Source of the DNA: Edaphobacter sp.
GTDB taxonomy: Bacteria > Acidobacteriota > Terriglobia > Terriglobales > Acidobacteriaceae
Reading direction: 5' to 3'
NCBI GenBank assembly: GCA_025462755.1
Contig: JAOAPF010000210.1
Location: 1 to 45,090 of the forward strand
DNA: 45,090 nucleotides
Below the pieces are notes generated by a model. It was not told where the DNA came from and ran no database searches. It saw only the letters and a list, made by a program, of their open reading frames with translations. This document shows, one piece after another, positions 34,143 through 43,251 of the stretch (position 1 is the first letter of the stretch; each line of letters begins with the position of its first letter). The position numbers were made by a program, and so were the translations under genes.

Positions 34143-35126
34143 TCACGCGATTTTGCGTGCCATCAGGCGCTGCTCTTTCGGAAACAGCAAAGCAACCACG
34201 AAGAACCCGGCGAGCGTTAGCGCGAAATCGACTACGCTCCCTTCCGGGCCAATGGTTCCTCCGCTCAGCCAGCGCGGACCATGCAATGTGGAATTGAGCA
34301 GATGCCCGGTGGCCAGCAAGCCGCTGTCGGGCACAGAATAAATGAAGGTTTCTGCGTAGTCAGTGGCGGCGTGGAATCCAATGGCAAACCATAGGTTCCC
34401 GGTGCGGTACAGGGTGAAACAGGCGAAGATCCCGAACATTGCGACCGACAACGCACCAACCCAACCCTCTCCCGGATTTCCCAAGTGCACTGCCCCGAAC
34501 ATTGTGGACAGCAGCAATGCCGAGGGCCAAAAGCCAATCCCCTCGGCGAGAGTGAACTGTGCATATCCGCGAAAGAGGAACTCCTCGAACACTCCAACCA
34601 TGAAAAAACCTACGGCCCAGAGGCCCGCGAATTTCGCGAGCTCGGTTCCCGCCAGAGCCAGGGTGCCGAAGGAAAATCCGCCCATAGCGGAAATCAGCAG
34701 CATCTCGACCGTTTCAAATAACAGGCCAAAGACAATTCCCAGCCAGAATGTCTTCCCGAGGGCACCCCGAAGTGGGATGCCATAGGCCCCGAACTTTCGC
34801 TTTTCGATCTTCGACATGATCCACGCTGCCCCAAACGCCGAGGCAATCGTGGTGCTTTCGGTTAACAACTGAGCGGCCGGATTGAGTGTCCCCTGTCGGG
34901 CACTTCTGATGATTCGAGCGATCGATGGGATCTTGAGAAGAGCATTTTGGAGGAGGTAGAGGGCTGCCGCGAAAATGGCGACGTAGACGATCACCCGCCA
35001 TCCGGACCGGATTCCGTTCCGACCGTAAAAAACCCTCTGCCACAACTTGACCTCACTGGGAGCGGCAACCACAGATGTTTCCGGCGGGGTGGCTTCGTTT
35101 TGTACACCTGCAGCTTCAGTGTTCAC
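34143..35126 (-). CDS. CPBP family intramembrane glutamic endopeptidase
   Basis: 327 residues from GTG 35126, with TAGGAGG seven bases upstream; a longer frame to 35258 is unsupported. About eight hydrophobic segments. The CPBP/Abi motifs are EEFLFRG (about residue 179), HLGN (about 212) and GFHAATDYAETF (about 252), matching Rce1-like proteases that cleave within membranes, with Glu and His as catalytic residues. Roles in other bacteria include bacteriocin immunity and processing of membrane proteins. Its placement between two exported metallopeptidase genes suggests it belongs to the same set. A short acidic, Thr/Ala-rich N-terminus comes first. Confidence 0.88.
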   Translation of the reverse strand: MNTEAAGVQNEATPPETSVVAAPSEVKLWQRVFYGRNGIRSGWRVIVYVAIFAAALYLLQNALLKIPSIARIIRSARQGTLNPAAQLLTESTTIASAFGAAWIMSKIEKRKFGAYGIPLRGALGKTFWLGIVFGLLFETVEMLLISAMGGFSFGTLALAGTELAKFAGLWAVGFFMVGVFEEFLFRGYAQFTLAEGIGFWPSALLLSTMFGAVHLGNPGEGWVGALSVAMFGIFACFTLYRTGNLWFAIGFHAATDYAETFIYSVPDSGLLATGHLLNSTLHGPRWLSGGTIGPEGSVVDFALTLAGFFVVALLFPKEQRLMARKIA

Positions 35127-35206
35127 TTTGCTTCCTCCTAATGTTGACGGCTCACAACGGGAACCAACCCGGGCAAGGGGTCTTTCCCTCGGGGTGGTTC
35201 GCGTCC

Positions 35207-35902
35207 TTATCGCACGGTCAAGTTGGAAAAATACGCTTCCGTGCTCGTATGAGCCCAAAGCGCGATTTGGCCGTGACGTTCGCCGAGTTTCAAGTCATTC
35301 ACGATCAGGCAAGGCTGTTGCGCATCATTGACGGAGAGACTTGCCTTAGTTCCGGAAACTACGATCTTCATCCTGGTCCATACGCCCGGTTCGAGATCCA
35401 CGTAGGACTCATAGCGTCCCGGGTTCTCCGCGCGAAGACGATGCCAGGGAAAATCCGGCTCCGAAGAGTATTGGACGGAGTGATTGCGCTGAAGTTGATC
35501 ATCCGCCCGGCCGTTGACAGGCCGAAGATAGATGTACTCGAACTTCGAACCATGCCCCTGAACGCGGAAAGCAATCCCGATGAATCCACGATCATCGGGC
35601 GCAGAGTCCGCGCGCCGGGAGCCAGCGACGTCGATTTCAATCGTTCCGTCTTTGAAATCGCGTTCGGCGAGGATCGCAAGCATTGCATCGCTGGCGCCGC
35701 GATGGTCCGGCAGGGGAACAAGATGTACTGCAGGGCGCCCACGATAAGTCGTGATCTCTGCCTTTGCGTTCAGCACGTCGAGCCCTTGTAGAGAATTCAG
35801 TGGGAATGAGGAAATCCGGGTCGCAGTCTCCTGGCCGATCGCAAGACAGGCCGCGAAGGCAAGCGATACTGCCACAGCGCATGACGATGAGCTTTTGCGC
35901 AT
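35207..35902 (-). CDS. Exported LamG/DUF1080-like beta-sandwich protein
   Basis: 231 residues with an Ala-rich signal segment ending LAIGQ. The mature part resembles concanavalin-type (LamG, DUF1080-like) domains: ERDFKDGTIEIDVAG, DRGFIGIAFRVQ, FEYIYLRPVNG, and W.RMKIVVSGTKASLSVND then HGQIALWAH and a closing AYFSNLTVR. These folds bind or cleave glycans; the catalytic nature here is not clear. ATG 35902 lies 12 bases after the stop codon of the M13 gene; a TTG at 35920 would overlap that gene. Probably coupled to it. Confidence 0.75.
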   Translation of the reverse strand: MRKSSSSCAVAVSLAFAACLAIGQETATRISSFPLNSLQGLDVLNAKAEITTYRGRPAVHLVPLPDHRGASDAMLAILAERDFKDGTIEIDVAGSRRADSAPDDRGFIGIAFRVQGHGSKFEYIYLRPVNGRADDQLQRNHSVQYSSEPDFPWHRLRAENPGRYESYVDLEPGVWTRMKIVVSGTKASLSVNDAQQPCLIVNDLKLGERHGQIALWAHTSTEAYFSNLTVR

Positions 35903-35913
35903 TTGTTCTTGGG

Positions 35914-38031
35914 TTACCAAACCCGACAGGCATTCACCCGAGCTTCAGGCTGACCCTTGTGACAACCGAAAGCGACGGCAAACTCCGGCATGTTGGCCAC
36001 CGTGTTGTTCACCCTGTATTTAGAAAAGGAGTGCGGGTCGGTCAACACGGCCAACCGTATCAGTTCCGGACGCCATTCCGCACACCAGCCAAATGCATAA
36101 GAAAGGAAGAAACGCTGGCGCGGAGTGAGGCCGTCCTCCTCTTGCTTGTCCAGATCCTTCCCCTCATGGGCCAGGGCCTGTTTCAGCGCCATGAGTGCGA
36201 TGCGCGTCCCACCGTTGTCGGCCGTGTCTTCTCCCAGCGTCATATGTCCGTCCTGCTTAACACCCGGTCCGGCCTCGGGCACTTCCTGGGTGTACTGGTC
36301 TGAAATACATTTTCCCCGAGCTCCGTATTCCTTGGCATCGGCAGGAGTCCACCAGTCGCGAAGATTGCCCTGTGCGTCGAACTTTCTTCCTTGATCGTCA
36401 AAGCCGTGGGTGATTTCGTGCCCGATGACCGCACCGATATCGCCGTAGTTCACCGCGTCGTCCCGGTTCATATCGAAGAACGGCGACTGAAGTATGCCCG
36501 CCGGAAAGTTGATGGTATTTTGGGTGGGTTCTTCGTATGCGTTTATCGTGGATGGAGTCATGGTCCATTCCGTGCGATCGACAGGTTGACCAATTTTGGC
36601 GACCCAGCGTTCGAATTCAAATTCGACTGCGTGCTGGCGGTCGGCCAGAAGGTTGTCGCGAGTGATCTGCACCGTTGAGTAATTGCGGAATTGCTCTGGA
36701 TAGCCAATCTTGTTGAGCGTGGCATGGAGCTTATCGAGGGCGCGGGCTTTCGTTTCCGGGGCCATCCAGTCAGCGGACTCGATGTCCTCGCCCATTGCGG
36801 TTTCCAGATTCTTAACCATTTGCAGGACGCGAGCCCGGTTTTGGGGAGGAAACGCGCGTTGCACATAAGCTTGCCCAAGGGCTTCGCCTAGATTCCCATC
36901 CACGCTGTCCACGCAACGCTTCCATCGAGGCCGATTCACCTTGGCGCCCACCAGGGTTCGCCCGAAGAAATCGAAGTTCTCCTGGACGAATGCGCCACTC
37001 AGCAGGCTGGCTGATCCGCTTATCGTTTGCCATCGCAGATAGATCCGCCAATCCTCCAGCGAGCGCTGTTTCAGCATGACCTCAAGGCCCTTGAAGAAAT
37101 TAGGCGTCGTTACGATGTACTGTTGCGATGACGGTGCGTGAACCACTTCAAGATAGTGCTCAAAGTCGAATGAGGGAGCGAGCGCCTTTACCTGGATGAG
37201 TGACATTTTGTTGTTGAGGTTCTTGGGATCGCGGCGCGAAATCGGATCCATCGCGACCTTGGCCAGTCCGGTTTCAATGGCCAACACCACCTCAGAGTCT
37301 GCCTTGGCCTGATCCGGTTTCTCCCCGGCCAGCATGAGCATGGTTACAATATGCTTCACATATTTCCCCCTGATTTCTTTCGACTTGTCGTCCTGGGCGA
37401 GGTAGTAGCTGCGCCCAGGCATCGTCATACCACCCTGGTCAAACTGGGCGAGGTTGCGGGAAGCGTCATCGTAGTCGGGATGCGCGGAAAACCCCATCAG
37501 CGCTCCGTTGCTCTGGTCGTCCGACTGAGCCCATGCGCTCGGGATGCTCTGGTGAAGATGCGCAACCGCTGCCGCAATGTCCGACCGATTCTTGATCTTT
37601 GCGATGCGATCAATTTCGGGCTTCAGCCATTCCTGACTGTGCGCCTCGACATTCTTTTCGTCCATGCAGGCTGAGTAATAATCACCGACCTTCTGTTCAT
37701 TCACGGTACGACCGGGGTCATTGGCGGAAAGCTTCCGCAAGGTCTGGACTAGCAATGAGTGGTTCCAGAGGTCCAACGGCCCGGCCGGTCCCCATGCAAC
37801 CTCATCTGCCGGCATGGGATGGCCGGCAAGCCACTTGCCACACGCATATTTGTAGAAGTCGTTACAAGGATCGAGCGTGCGGTCAGCAATATCAGGGCTG
37901 AAATGCTCGAGGGTCGGCAGTTCTGTTGGCGGAGCCTGCGGCGCCGGAGCCTGGGCTAGCATCAAGGGAGCACAGCAAAAAAAGGAACTAAGGCATACAA
38001 CGATTCGTTGCTTCGTTCGCACGAACACCAT
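35914..38031 (-). CDS. Exported M13 family metallopeptidase (neprilysin/PepO-like), intact
   Basis: About 705 residues with a signal peptide (IVVCLSSFFCCAPLMLAQ). The N-terminal M13 domain has TLDPCNDFYKYACGKW and DQGGMTMPG. The catalytic domain has NAYEEPTQNTINFPAG, the zinc motif HEITHGFDD (about residue 538), EDTADNGG (about 597) with the third ligand Glu, and the family ending CRVW. M13 enzymes are zinc endopeptidases that cleave peptides of up to about 40 residues. ATG 38031 is used, but its SD is very close; GTG 38022 (AAAGGG nine bases before) is a good alternative. It serves as the intact reference for the broken copy at 32249-34061. Confidence 0.93.
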   Translation of the reverse strand: MVFVRTKQRIVVCLSSFFCCAPLMLAQAPAPQAPPTELPTLEHFSPDIADRTLDPCNDFYKYACGKWLAGHPMPADEVAWGPAGPLDLWNHSLLVQTLRKLSANDPGRTVNEQKVGDYYSACMDEKNVEAHSQEWLKPEIDRIAKIKNRSDIAAAVAHLHQSIPSAWAQSDDQSNGALMGFSAHPDYDDASRNLAQFDQGGMTMPGRSYYLAQDDKSKEIRGKYVKHIVTMLMLAGEKPDQAKADSEVVLAIETGLAKVAMDPISRRDPKNLNNKMSLIQVKALAPSFDFEHYLEVVHAPSSQQYIVTTPNFFKGLEVMLKQRSLEDWRIYLRWQTISGSASLLSGAFVQENFDFFGRTLVGAKVNRPRWKRCVDSVDGNLGEALGQAYVQRAFPPQNRARVLQMVKNLETAMGEDIESADWMAPETKARALDKLHATLNKIGYPEQFRNYSTVQITRDNLLADRQHAVEFEFERWVAKIGQPVDRTEWTMTPSTINAYEEPTQNTINFPAGILQSPFFDMNRDDAVNYGDIGAVIGHEITHGFDDQGRKFDAQGNLRDWWTPADAKEYGARGKCISDQYTQEVPEAGPGVKQDGHMTLGEDTADNGGTRIALMALKQALAHEGKDLDKQEEDGLTPRQRFFLSYAFGWCAEWRPELIRLAVLTDPHSFSKYRVNNTVANMPEFAVAFGCHKGQPEARVNACRVW

Positions 38032-38242
38032 CCCTTTCTGGAAAATCCGCCGAGTGTACACCAAATGCGGAAGTCAATCGATCACACACAAAACCCTGGG
38101 CGTGCGTATGTCGCGACTCGTACTGTATGGTTGACGCGCGAAACGGCTTTTCGCCACCCCCGTGGGCTGAAGTGCACCTCTGCGATGCGAGAATGTCGAT
38201 TCTGCGGGACGAGACACGGCCATTGACGGGTCCGGCATCGAG

Positions 38243-40876
38243 TCAATTCGCCAATCTTGGTCGTCCGCCACCAGTCTTTGAGTTCCCGTTGGTCTTGGCG
38301 TTGTCAAGCCAGACAGACAGATTTTGACTCTGGCGGGAGCGAAGTTCGATGCAGGCATCAATGCGGTGTAGCGCCAACGAAAGAGTCCTCTCGGAAGACT
38401 CGACGGGGTGGCTGGCGAAGAATCCTTGCACATCCTCACGATCGGCAGGGTCACAGAAAGAGCCTGTCGCCTCGACTACTCGGGATCCGCTGCTGAAAGT
38501 GAACCGTGCCTGTATCTCCGTCCAGTGCTGTTTGGCCCAGCTCCAAGCCCGTTTGCGAGTCGCCGGACGGCTGAGCAAGGCTACCAGAAGGTATGGAGAG
38601 TCCTGACTTCGCACCTCCGGGGACACAGCCATTTCAAGGGTTCGCTGCACAAGTTCCGGCTCGGAGAAGGCAACTAGTCCAAACAAGAAGTTTAGAAACT
38701 CTTCTGGTGATTTGGCCCTTCGGGCTGCGTCAAGATAGCGTGCATACAAGGCAGGCCCGCCGGTTCTCGCTGCGAGACTAAGGACGGTCGGCGCCAGCGA
38801 TGCATCCAGGGATGACCGGTCTCGCAAGTAACGATCCGCAGACTTAGCGGCCTGCTGCAAGACTTTCGAGTCGTTCCCGAAGTTCCCGAGAAGAGCGATA
38901 AGCACTGGCCTCAACTGCCGATCATCGTCTCCTTCGCCCGGCGCAGGGGACCAGCCAAGACGTTTGACGCCAGGCTCCGCCAGATCCCGAATCAATGCGG
39001 ACAACGCGGCGCGACCTTCCGGGTTGGTCAGATTCTCGGCGATCGTGGGCAGCGGTTGAATCTCACTCTCGAATACCACACGCTCAGGGTCTGCTCCCAT
39101 ACGACGGAGCAGATCCAAGTATTCTCCAACGCTCTGTTTTCCCGCCTGTACCAGTGCCCAACTGTCTCCGACCAAGCGATCCCGCTGGCCCGCATTCCAG
39201 GAATTGCCGGGCAAATGCCGGAAGGTGTCGCCGGAATACTGCGTGCGATAGTAACCACTCCCGGACGCGTCTGCAGAAAACTCAGCGTAGCAACCGTCGA
39301 ATGTAAACTCCTGCTGCTTCTGATCCACAATTCGACAGTCCCTTGCTTCACCCATTTTGAAACAGACTGGAATGGTCCAAGTCTCGGGGGAGGGCGCATC
39401 CATGAGGCTGCCTACCAGGTAAAAGCGCCGCTGGGTGGCTTCGACGATGGTCTTCCCGTCGGAGCAATGTGAGCGGACAGAAACCATGGGCACTCCGGGT
39501 TGATCCACGAAACTGGCCATGATTTTGTCCATAGGCTGTTTTGAAACCTCGGCCAAAGTGTTCCAGAAATCCTCCGCGGTCGCGTTTCCGTGTGCGTATG
39601 TTTCCAGGTACTGCTTGACGCCGGCGCGGAATACTTCAGGCCCAAGATATTGTTCGACCATATGAAGCACCGCAGCCGCCTTGCCGTAGGCGATTCCATC
39701 AAACAGTTCATTGATTTCGTCGGGGGTGCTCGCCTTCGCTCGAATCTGTCTTGTGGCGGGGGATGAGTCAACGTCGAGCGTTCCGGACGCATTCTGCACG
39801 TCCTGCAGAGACTCTCTCCATTCCGGTTTCCAGTCTCCGACCGGTTTGCTCACCATCCAAGTGGCGAACCCCTCGTTGAGCCACAGGTCGTCCCACCACT
39901 TCATGGTGACAAGATCGCCAAACCACATGTGCGCTATCTCATGGGCCAGGACTTCAGCAACGCCACGCCGGGCTCCGACGGAGGAGTGCTGTTCATCGAC
40001 GAGCAGTAAGATTTCCCGAAAGGTAATGGCGCCGAGGTTCTCCATGGCGCCGGCTTCGAAATCCGGCACCGCGATGATGTCCAGCTTTTTGTAGGGATAG
40101 GGAATCCCGTAATACTGGTTCAGAGAATGCAGAATATGCTCAGAGGATTTGAGGGCGAATCCCACGAGGCCGATCTTGTCCGGGGTGGCACATATGCGGA
40201 TTGGAATTCCGTCGGATCCGCCCTCAATGCATTTCCAGTCCCCTACGAGCATGGCGACGAGATAGGTGGACATTTTCGGAGTAGGTGCGAATTGAAGAGT
40301 ATGTTTGCCCGGTCCAGGTCCAGGAGTATCGGACACTATCGCGCCGTTGGAAATGGCGATGTCACCTTCGTCGACGGTGAGGGAAATGTCGAATGTGGCC
40401 TTCAGCGCGGGTTCGTCGAATGCGGGGAAGGCGCGGCGAGCATCGGTGGCCTCAAATTGAGTCGAAGCATAGTTGCGCGTCTTGCCTTGGACAAGATAGA
40501 AGCCGCGTAGCTTGTCATTAAGGATCCCCGTGAAGTCGATCTCGAGCTCTGCGTCGCCTGCTGCGACCGCATTCGTCAACTGGAGAGTCGCGGTCTGATG
40601 ACTTGGGTCCAAAGCGACGTGGGCTTCCTGGCGGCCTTCGCTCGTCTGCACGGTGACAGCGTTGAATTGAATATCCGCCGCATTGAGTGTGATCGCGTCG
40701 GTGGGCCTCAGCAGATGAACCTGGATCTTCTCATGCCCCGCAAAACGCGCCGCCGGGATGTCGGGCGTGAAAGACAAGGTGTAGTGAATTGGAACGACGC
40801 CTTCGGGCAAGCGTTGTGCGTGGCAGACCGCTCCACACAAAAACAACAGAAACACCATCCCTGCCTTCGCGCGCAT
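38243..40876 (-). CDS. Exported M1 family aminopeptidase
   Basis: 877 residues from ATG 40876 (GGAGG upstream), signal peptide ending VCHAQ. The M1 motifs are GAMENLG (about residue 275), the zinc motif HEIAHMWFGD (about 312) and WLNEGFATWM (about 335) with the third zinc ligand. The N-terminal beta-domain and a long C-terminal ERAP1-like helical domain complete it. These enzymes remove N-terminal residues from peptides; secretion suggests use of extracellular peptides together with the M13 enzymes. A gap of 211 bases separates it from the M13 gene start. Confidence 0.93.
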   Translation of the reverse strand: MRAKAGMVFLLFLCGAVCHAQRLPEGVVPIHYTLSFTPDIPAARFAGHEKIQVHLLRPTDAITLNAADIQFNAVTVQTSEGRQEAHVALDPSHQTATLQLTNAVAAGDAELEIDFTGILNDKLRGFYLVQGKTRNYASTQFEATDARRAFPAFDEPALKATFDISLTVDEGDIAISNGAIVSDTPGPGPGKHTLQFAPTPKMSTYLVAMLVGDWKCIEGGSDGIPIRICATPDKIGLVGFALKSSEHILHSLNQYYGIPYPYKKLDIIAVPDFEAGAMENLGAITFREILLLVDEQHSSVGARRGVAEVLAHEIAHMWFGDLVTMKWWDDLWLNEGFATWMVSKPVGDWKPEWRESLQDVQNASGTLDVDSSPATRQIRAKASTPDEINELFDGIAYGKAAAVLHMVEQYLGPEVFRAGVKQYLETYAHGNATAEDFWNTLAEVSKQPMDKIMASFVDQPGVPMVSVRSHCSDGKTIVEATQRRFYLVGSLMDAPSPETWTIPVCFKMGEARDCRIVDQKQQEFTFDGCYAEFSADASGSGYYRTQYSGDTFRHLPGNSWNAGQRDRLVGDSWALVQAGKQSVGEYLDLLRRMGADPERVVFESEIQPLPTIAENLTNPEGRAALSALIRDLAEPGVKRLGWSPAPGEGDDDRQLRPVLIALLGNFGNDSKVLQQAAKSADRYLRDRSSLDASLAPTVLSLAARTGGPALYARYLDAARRAKSPEEFLNFLFGLVAFSEPELVQRTLEMAVSPEVRSQDSPYLLVALLSRPATRKRAWSWAKQHWTEIQARFTFSSGSRVVEATGSFCDPADREDVQGFFASHPVESSERTLSLALHRIDACIELRSRQSQNLSVWLDNAKTNGNSKTGGGRPRLAN

Positions 40877-41023
40877 CTTTCCTCCGAGCACCATTCGACT
40901 TGTGTGTGGTCTGGCCGCACAAGTTTGTGCTTCAGTTTTGACGGATGAGCGTGGCTCTTTACTGCAAACTGGGGCGGAGTGCAAGGCTAGAAGGCGAGGA
41001 TGCTCCCTTGATGGGCCGAGTTG

Positions 41024-41851
41024 TTACACCTCTGTGTTCGGAAGAGGTGGAATGACTGCCGTGCTTGAAGTGGATTCCCTGGAAGCAAGTAGGCCATCGA
41101 CGAAACGATCCAGACTGTCCCGATATCCGCGGCTCAACGAGAGTTTCTTGCCGTCGTGCAGCACGACCAGGTATTCGCCGTAGCCGCAGGCTTCGAGGCG
41201 GCGAATCCGATCCACGCTCACAATGAGCGAGCGGTGAATGCGCAGGAACTTCTCAGGCTGAAGGCGGGCCGAAACCTCCGTAATCGTCTGACGAAGCAGA
41301 TAAACATCACGGCCAATGTGGATCTTGACCTGGTTATGAGAGGCTTCAATCCAATCAATCTCGTCCACGCGAAGGAGTACGACTTGGCCTCTGGATCGGA
41401 CTACGAGGCGCTCGGGAGTGTTGTGTCCTTGCACAGCCTTGTTCAGTGCGCTGAGCAAACGAGTAATCAACTCGCCCTGTTTGGAGGTATTCCCCAGGTG
41501 CAACCGGAGCCGGTCAACCGCCTTGCGGAACCGCTCCCCATCAAAAGGTTTCAGCAGGTAATCGACGGCGTGGTGCTCAAAGGCTCGCACCGCATATTGG
41601 TCGTGGGCAGTGGTAAAGATCACCGCCGGAACAGTGTCTGCGGGTACGCCGTTGAGGACGCCGAATCCATCGATTCCCGGCATCTGGACATCGAGGAATA
41701 AGACGTCCGCCCGGTATCTCTGCAAACTCTGAATGGCCTCTTCGCCGTCCCGGCACTCAGCCAGAACTTCGATGCCGTAAGCCTTCGCCATGGCACAGAT
41801 CGAGCGTCTCGCGACCAGTTCATCCTCGGCAATAATGGCACGAATATTCAT
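41024..41851 (-). CDS. LytR/AlgR-type (LytTR) response regulator
   Basis: 275 residues. The receiver domain has the acidic pair ED at residues 9-10, the phosphorylated Asp54 in LFLDVQMPG, a Thr in FTTAHDQYAVRAF and Lys in LLKPF. The LytTR DNA-binding domain (about 145-250) holds VLLRVDEIDWIEASHNQVKIHI, FLRIHRSLIVSVDRI and LSLSRGYRDSL. It lies 18 bases after the sensor kinase gene, so the two are a pair. LytTR regulators bind tandem repeats; I did not identify any here. Confidence 0.92.
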   Translation of the reverse strand: MNIRAIIAEDELVARRSICAMAKAYGIEVLAECRDGEEAIQSLQRYRADVLFLDVQMPGIDGFGVLNGVPADTVPAVIFTTAHDQYAVRAFEHHAVDYLLKPFDGERFRKAVDRLRLHLGNTSKQGELITRLLSALNKAVQGHNTPERLVVRSRGQVVLLRVDEIDWIEASHNQVKIHIGRDVYLLRQTITEVSARLQPEKFLRIHRSLIVSVDRIRRLEACGYGEYLVVLHDGKKLSLSRGYRDSLDRFVDGLLASRESTSSTAVIPPLPNTEV

Positions 41852-41869
41852 GGTTCCCCACCCCTGGAT

Positions 41870-43021
41870 CTAGGCCACGGAAGTTATAGCCTTGATCTCT
41901 GATTCAGCCAGCGCCTCCGGACGAAACGGAACCCGGACAACCACCTCAAATTTTCCATTGGTTAATTCGTGGACCGAGAGCCGTCCTTGGACACCGTACA
42001 AGATTCGCAGCCTGCTTCGGATGTTATCGAGGCCAATCCCCAGTCGATCCTGCTCCCGTTCGTAGTGAGACACGCCGTTGTCATTTGTGACCTTGACGCA
42101 TACGGTATCTGACTCCCTGGAGGCGAAAACCTCAACTTTGCCGCACCCTGACCGCCGCGCCACACCGTGCTTGATGGCATTTTCCACCAGCGACTGAAGC
42201 AACAAATAGGGAACCCTCGCGTCCAAGACGTCCGCGGCAATATCGATCTCCGTGATCAGTTGGTCCTGAAACCTGACTCGTTGAACGTCCAGGTAAAGCT
42301 CCAGGAACTCTAGTTCGCTTCTTAAGGTGGCCTCGGGGACATCTTGTCCGGCAAGGCTTATGCGCAGCAAATCGCCCAGGGAACAGATCATCTTTTGGGC
42401 CGCCCGAGGGTCCGTATTCACCAGCGCGCCCACAGAGTGCAATGCATTGAAGAGAAAGTGAGGTTGGAGTTGCATCTTCAAGTTCTGCAGCTTGGCGCGG
42501 ACGAGGCTGGTCTCCAACTCGGATTGATGCCACTCCTGGCTTCGTAGCTGGTTGTAATACGCGACCACATAACCGATGACGGCTACCATCAGGTAGATCT
42601 GAATATCAGCCTCTGCCTCGGAGAAGAGAATCCTGCGAAACTGCGGAGCAAATGGGAGGGGACTTAGATTGGTGAATACCCTGCCACCACATAGAGTCTT
42701 GATCAGCACATCGATACACAAGACTGCGGCCATCGAAACCACGTGGGCGGACACAAACCTGTACCAGTGTTTTCGAACGGGGGGAACCCTGGCGCACAAA
42801 AACAGGACTAGCGGAGTGAGCACCATCGCCCATATGCCGTATCCCACAAGGTTCATGCGGACGGATTGAAACCAGGAAATTGGTCTGCCTCGAACCGCGT
42901 CGAGCTGGAAGTTGAAGCAGGTTCCGAGGGCAGCAAAGAGAGCCCACAAGATCAGCAGGCCCATCCATACTCGCCACCAAGTTGGACGTTCAGCCCTCCG
43001 GAACCCAAGTTCAGCATTCAT
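41870..43021 (-). CDS. LytS-type sensor histidine kinase
   Basis: 383 residues from ATG 43021 (AAGG upstream; longer frame to 43105 unsupported). About five N-terminal membrane helices (residues 15-175). Then the His_kinase domain with QLQPHFLFNALHSVG (phospho-His near 188), a dimerisation helix, the N-box SLVENAIKHGVARR and the G-box GIGLDNIRSRLRILYG. There is no recognisable extracellular sensor domain. It phosphorylates the adjacent response regulator. The exported peptidase genes follow on the same strand, so they may be targets (inference only). Confidence 0.92.
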   Translation of the reverse strand: MNAELGFRRAERPTWWRVWMGLLILWALFAALGTCFNFQLDAVRGRPISWFQSVRMNLVGYGIWAMVLTPLVLFLCARVPPVRKHWYRFVSAHVVSMAAVLCIDVLIKTLCGGRVFTNLSPLPFAPQFRRILFSEAEADIQIYLMVAVIGYVVAYYNQLRSQEWHQSELETSLVRAKLQNLKMQLQPHFLFNALHSVGALVNTDPRAAQKMICSLGDLLRISLAGQDVPEATLRSELEFLELYLDVQRVRFQDQLITEIDIAADVLDARVPYLLLQSLVENAIKHGVARRSGCGKVEVFASRESDTVCVKVTNDNGVSHYEREQDRLGIGLDNIRSRLRILYGVQGRLSVHELTNGKFEVVVRVPFRPEALAESEIKAITSVA

Positions 43022-43251
43022 CTGCAAGACCTTAGACTCGCCGCGCACAAAAAAGTTAGTAGTCTTGGAAGCGGCTGCCCAGGGAATGCATTGGTGCTTT
43101 GCCATTGTTGTGAGCGCCTGATTTCAGCAAGTGCTAGTTTTCGGCAAAGACCTTAGGTAGTACTTGGGCGAGTGCTAATGACTTCGGGCTGAATTGCTAC
43201 AAAGAGCCGGGGGACAAGAAGAAGGGTGGTGGCGATTGTGTTTCGAATTTC

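Noticed and set aside
35075..35791. 238-codon plus-strand frame
   Set aside because: Antisense to the LamG-like gene and its upstream region; the protein looks random.
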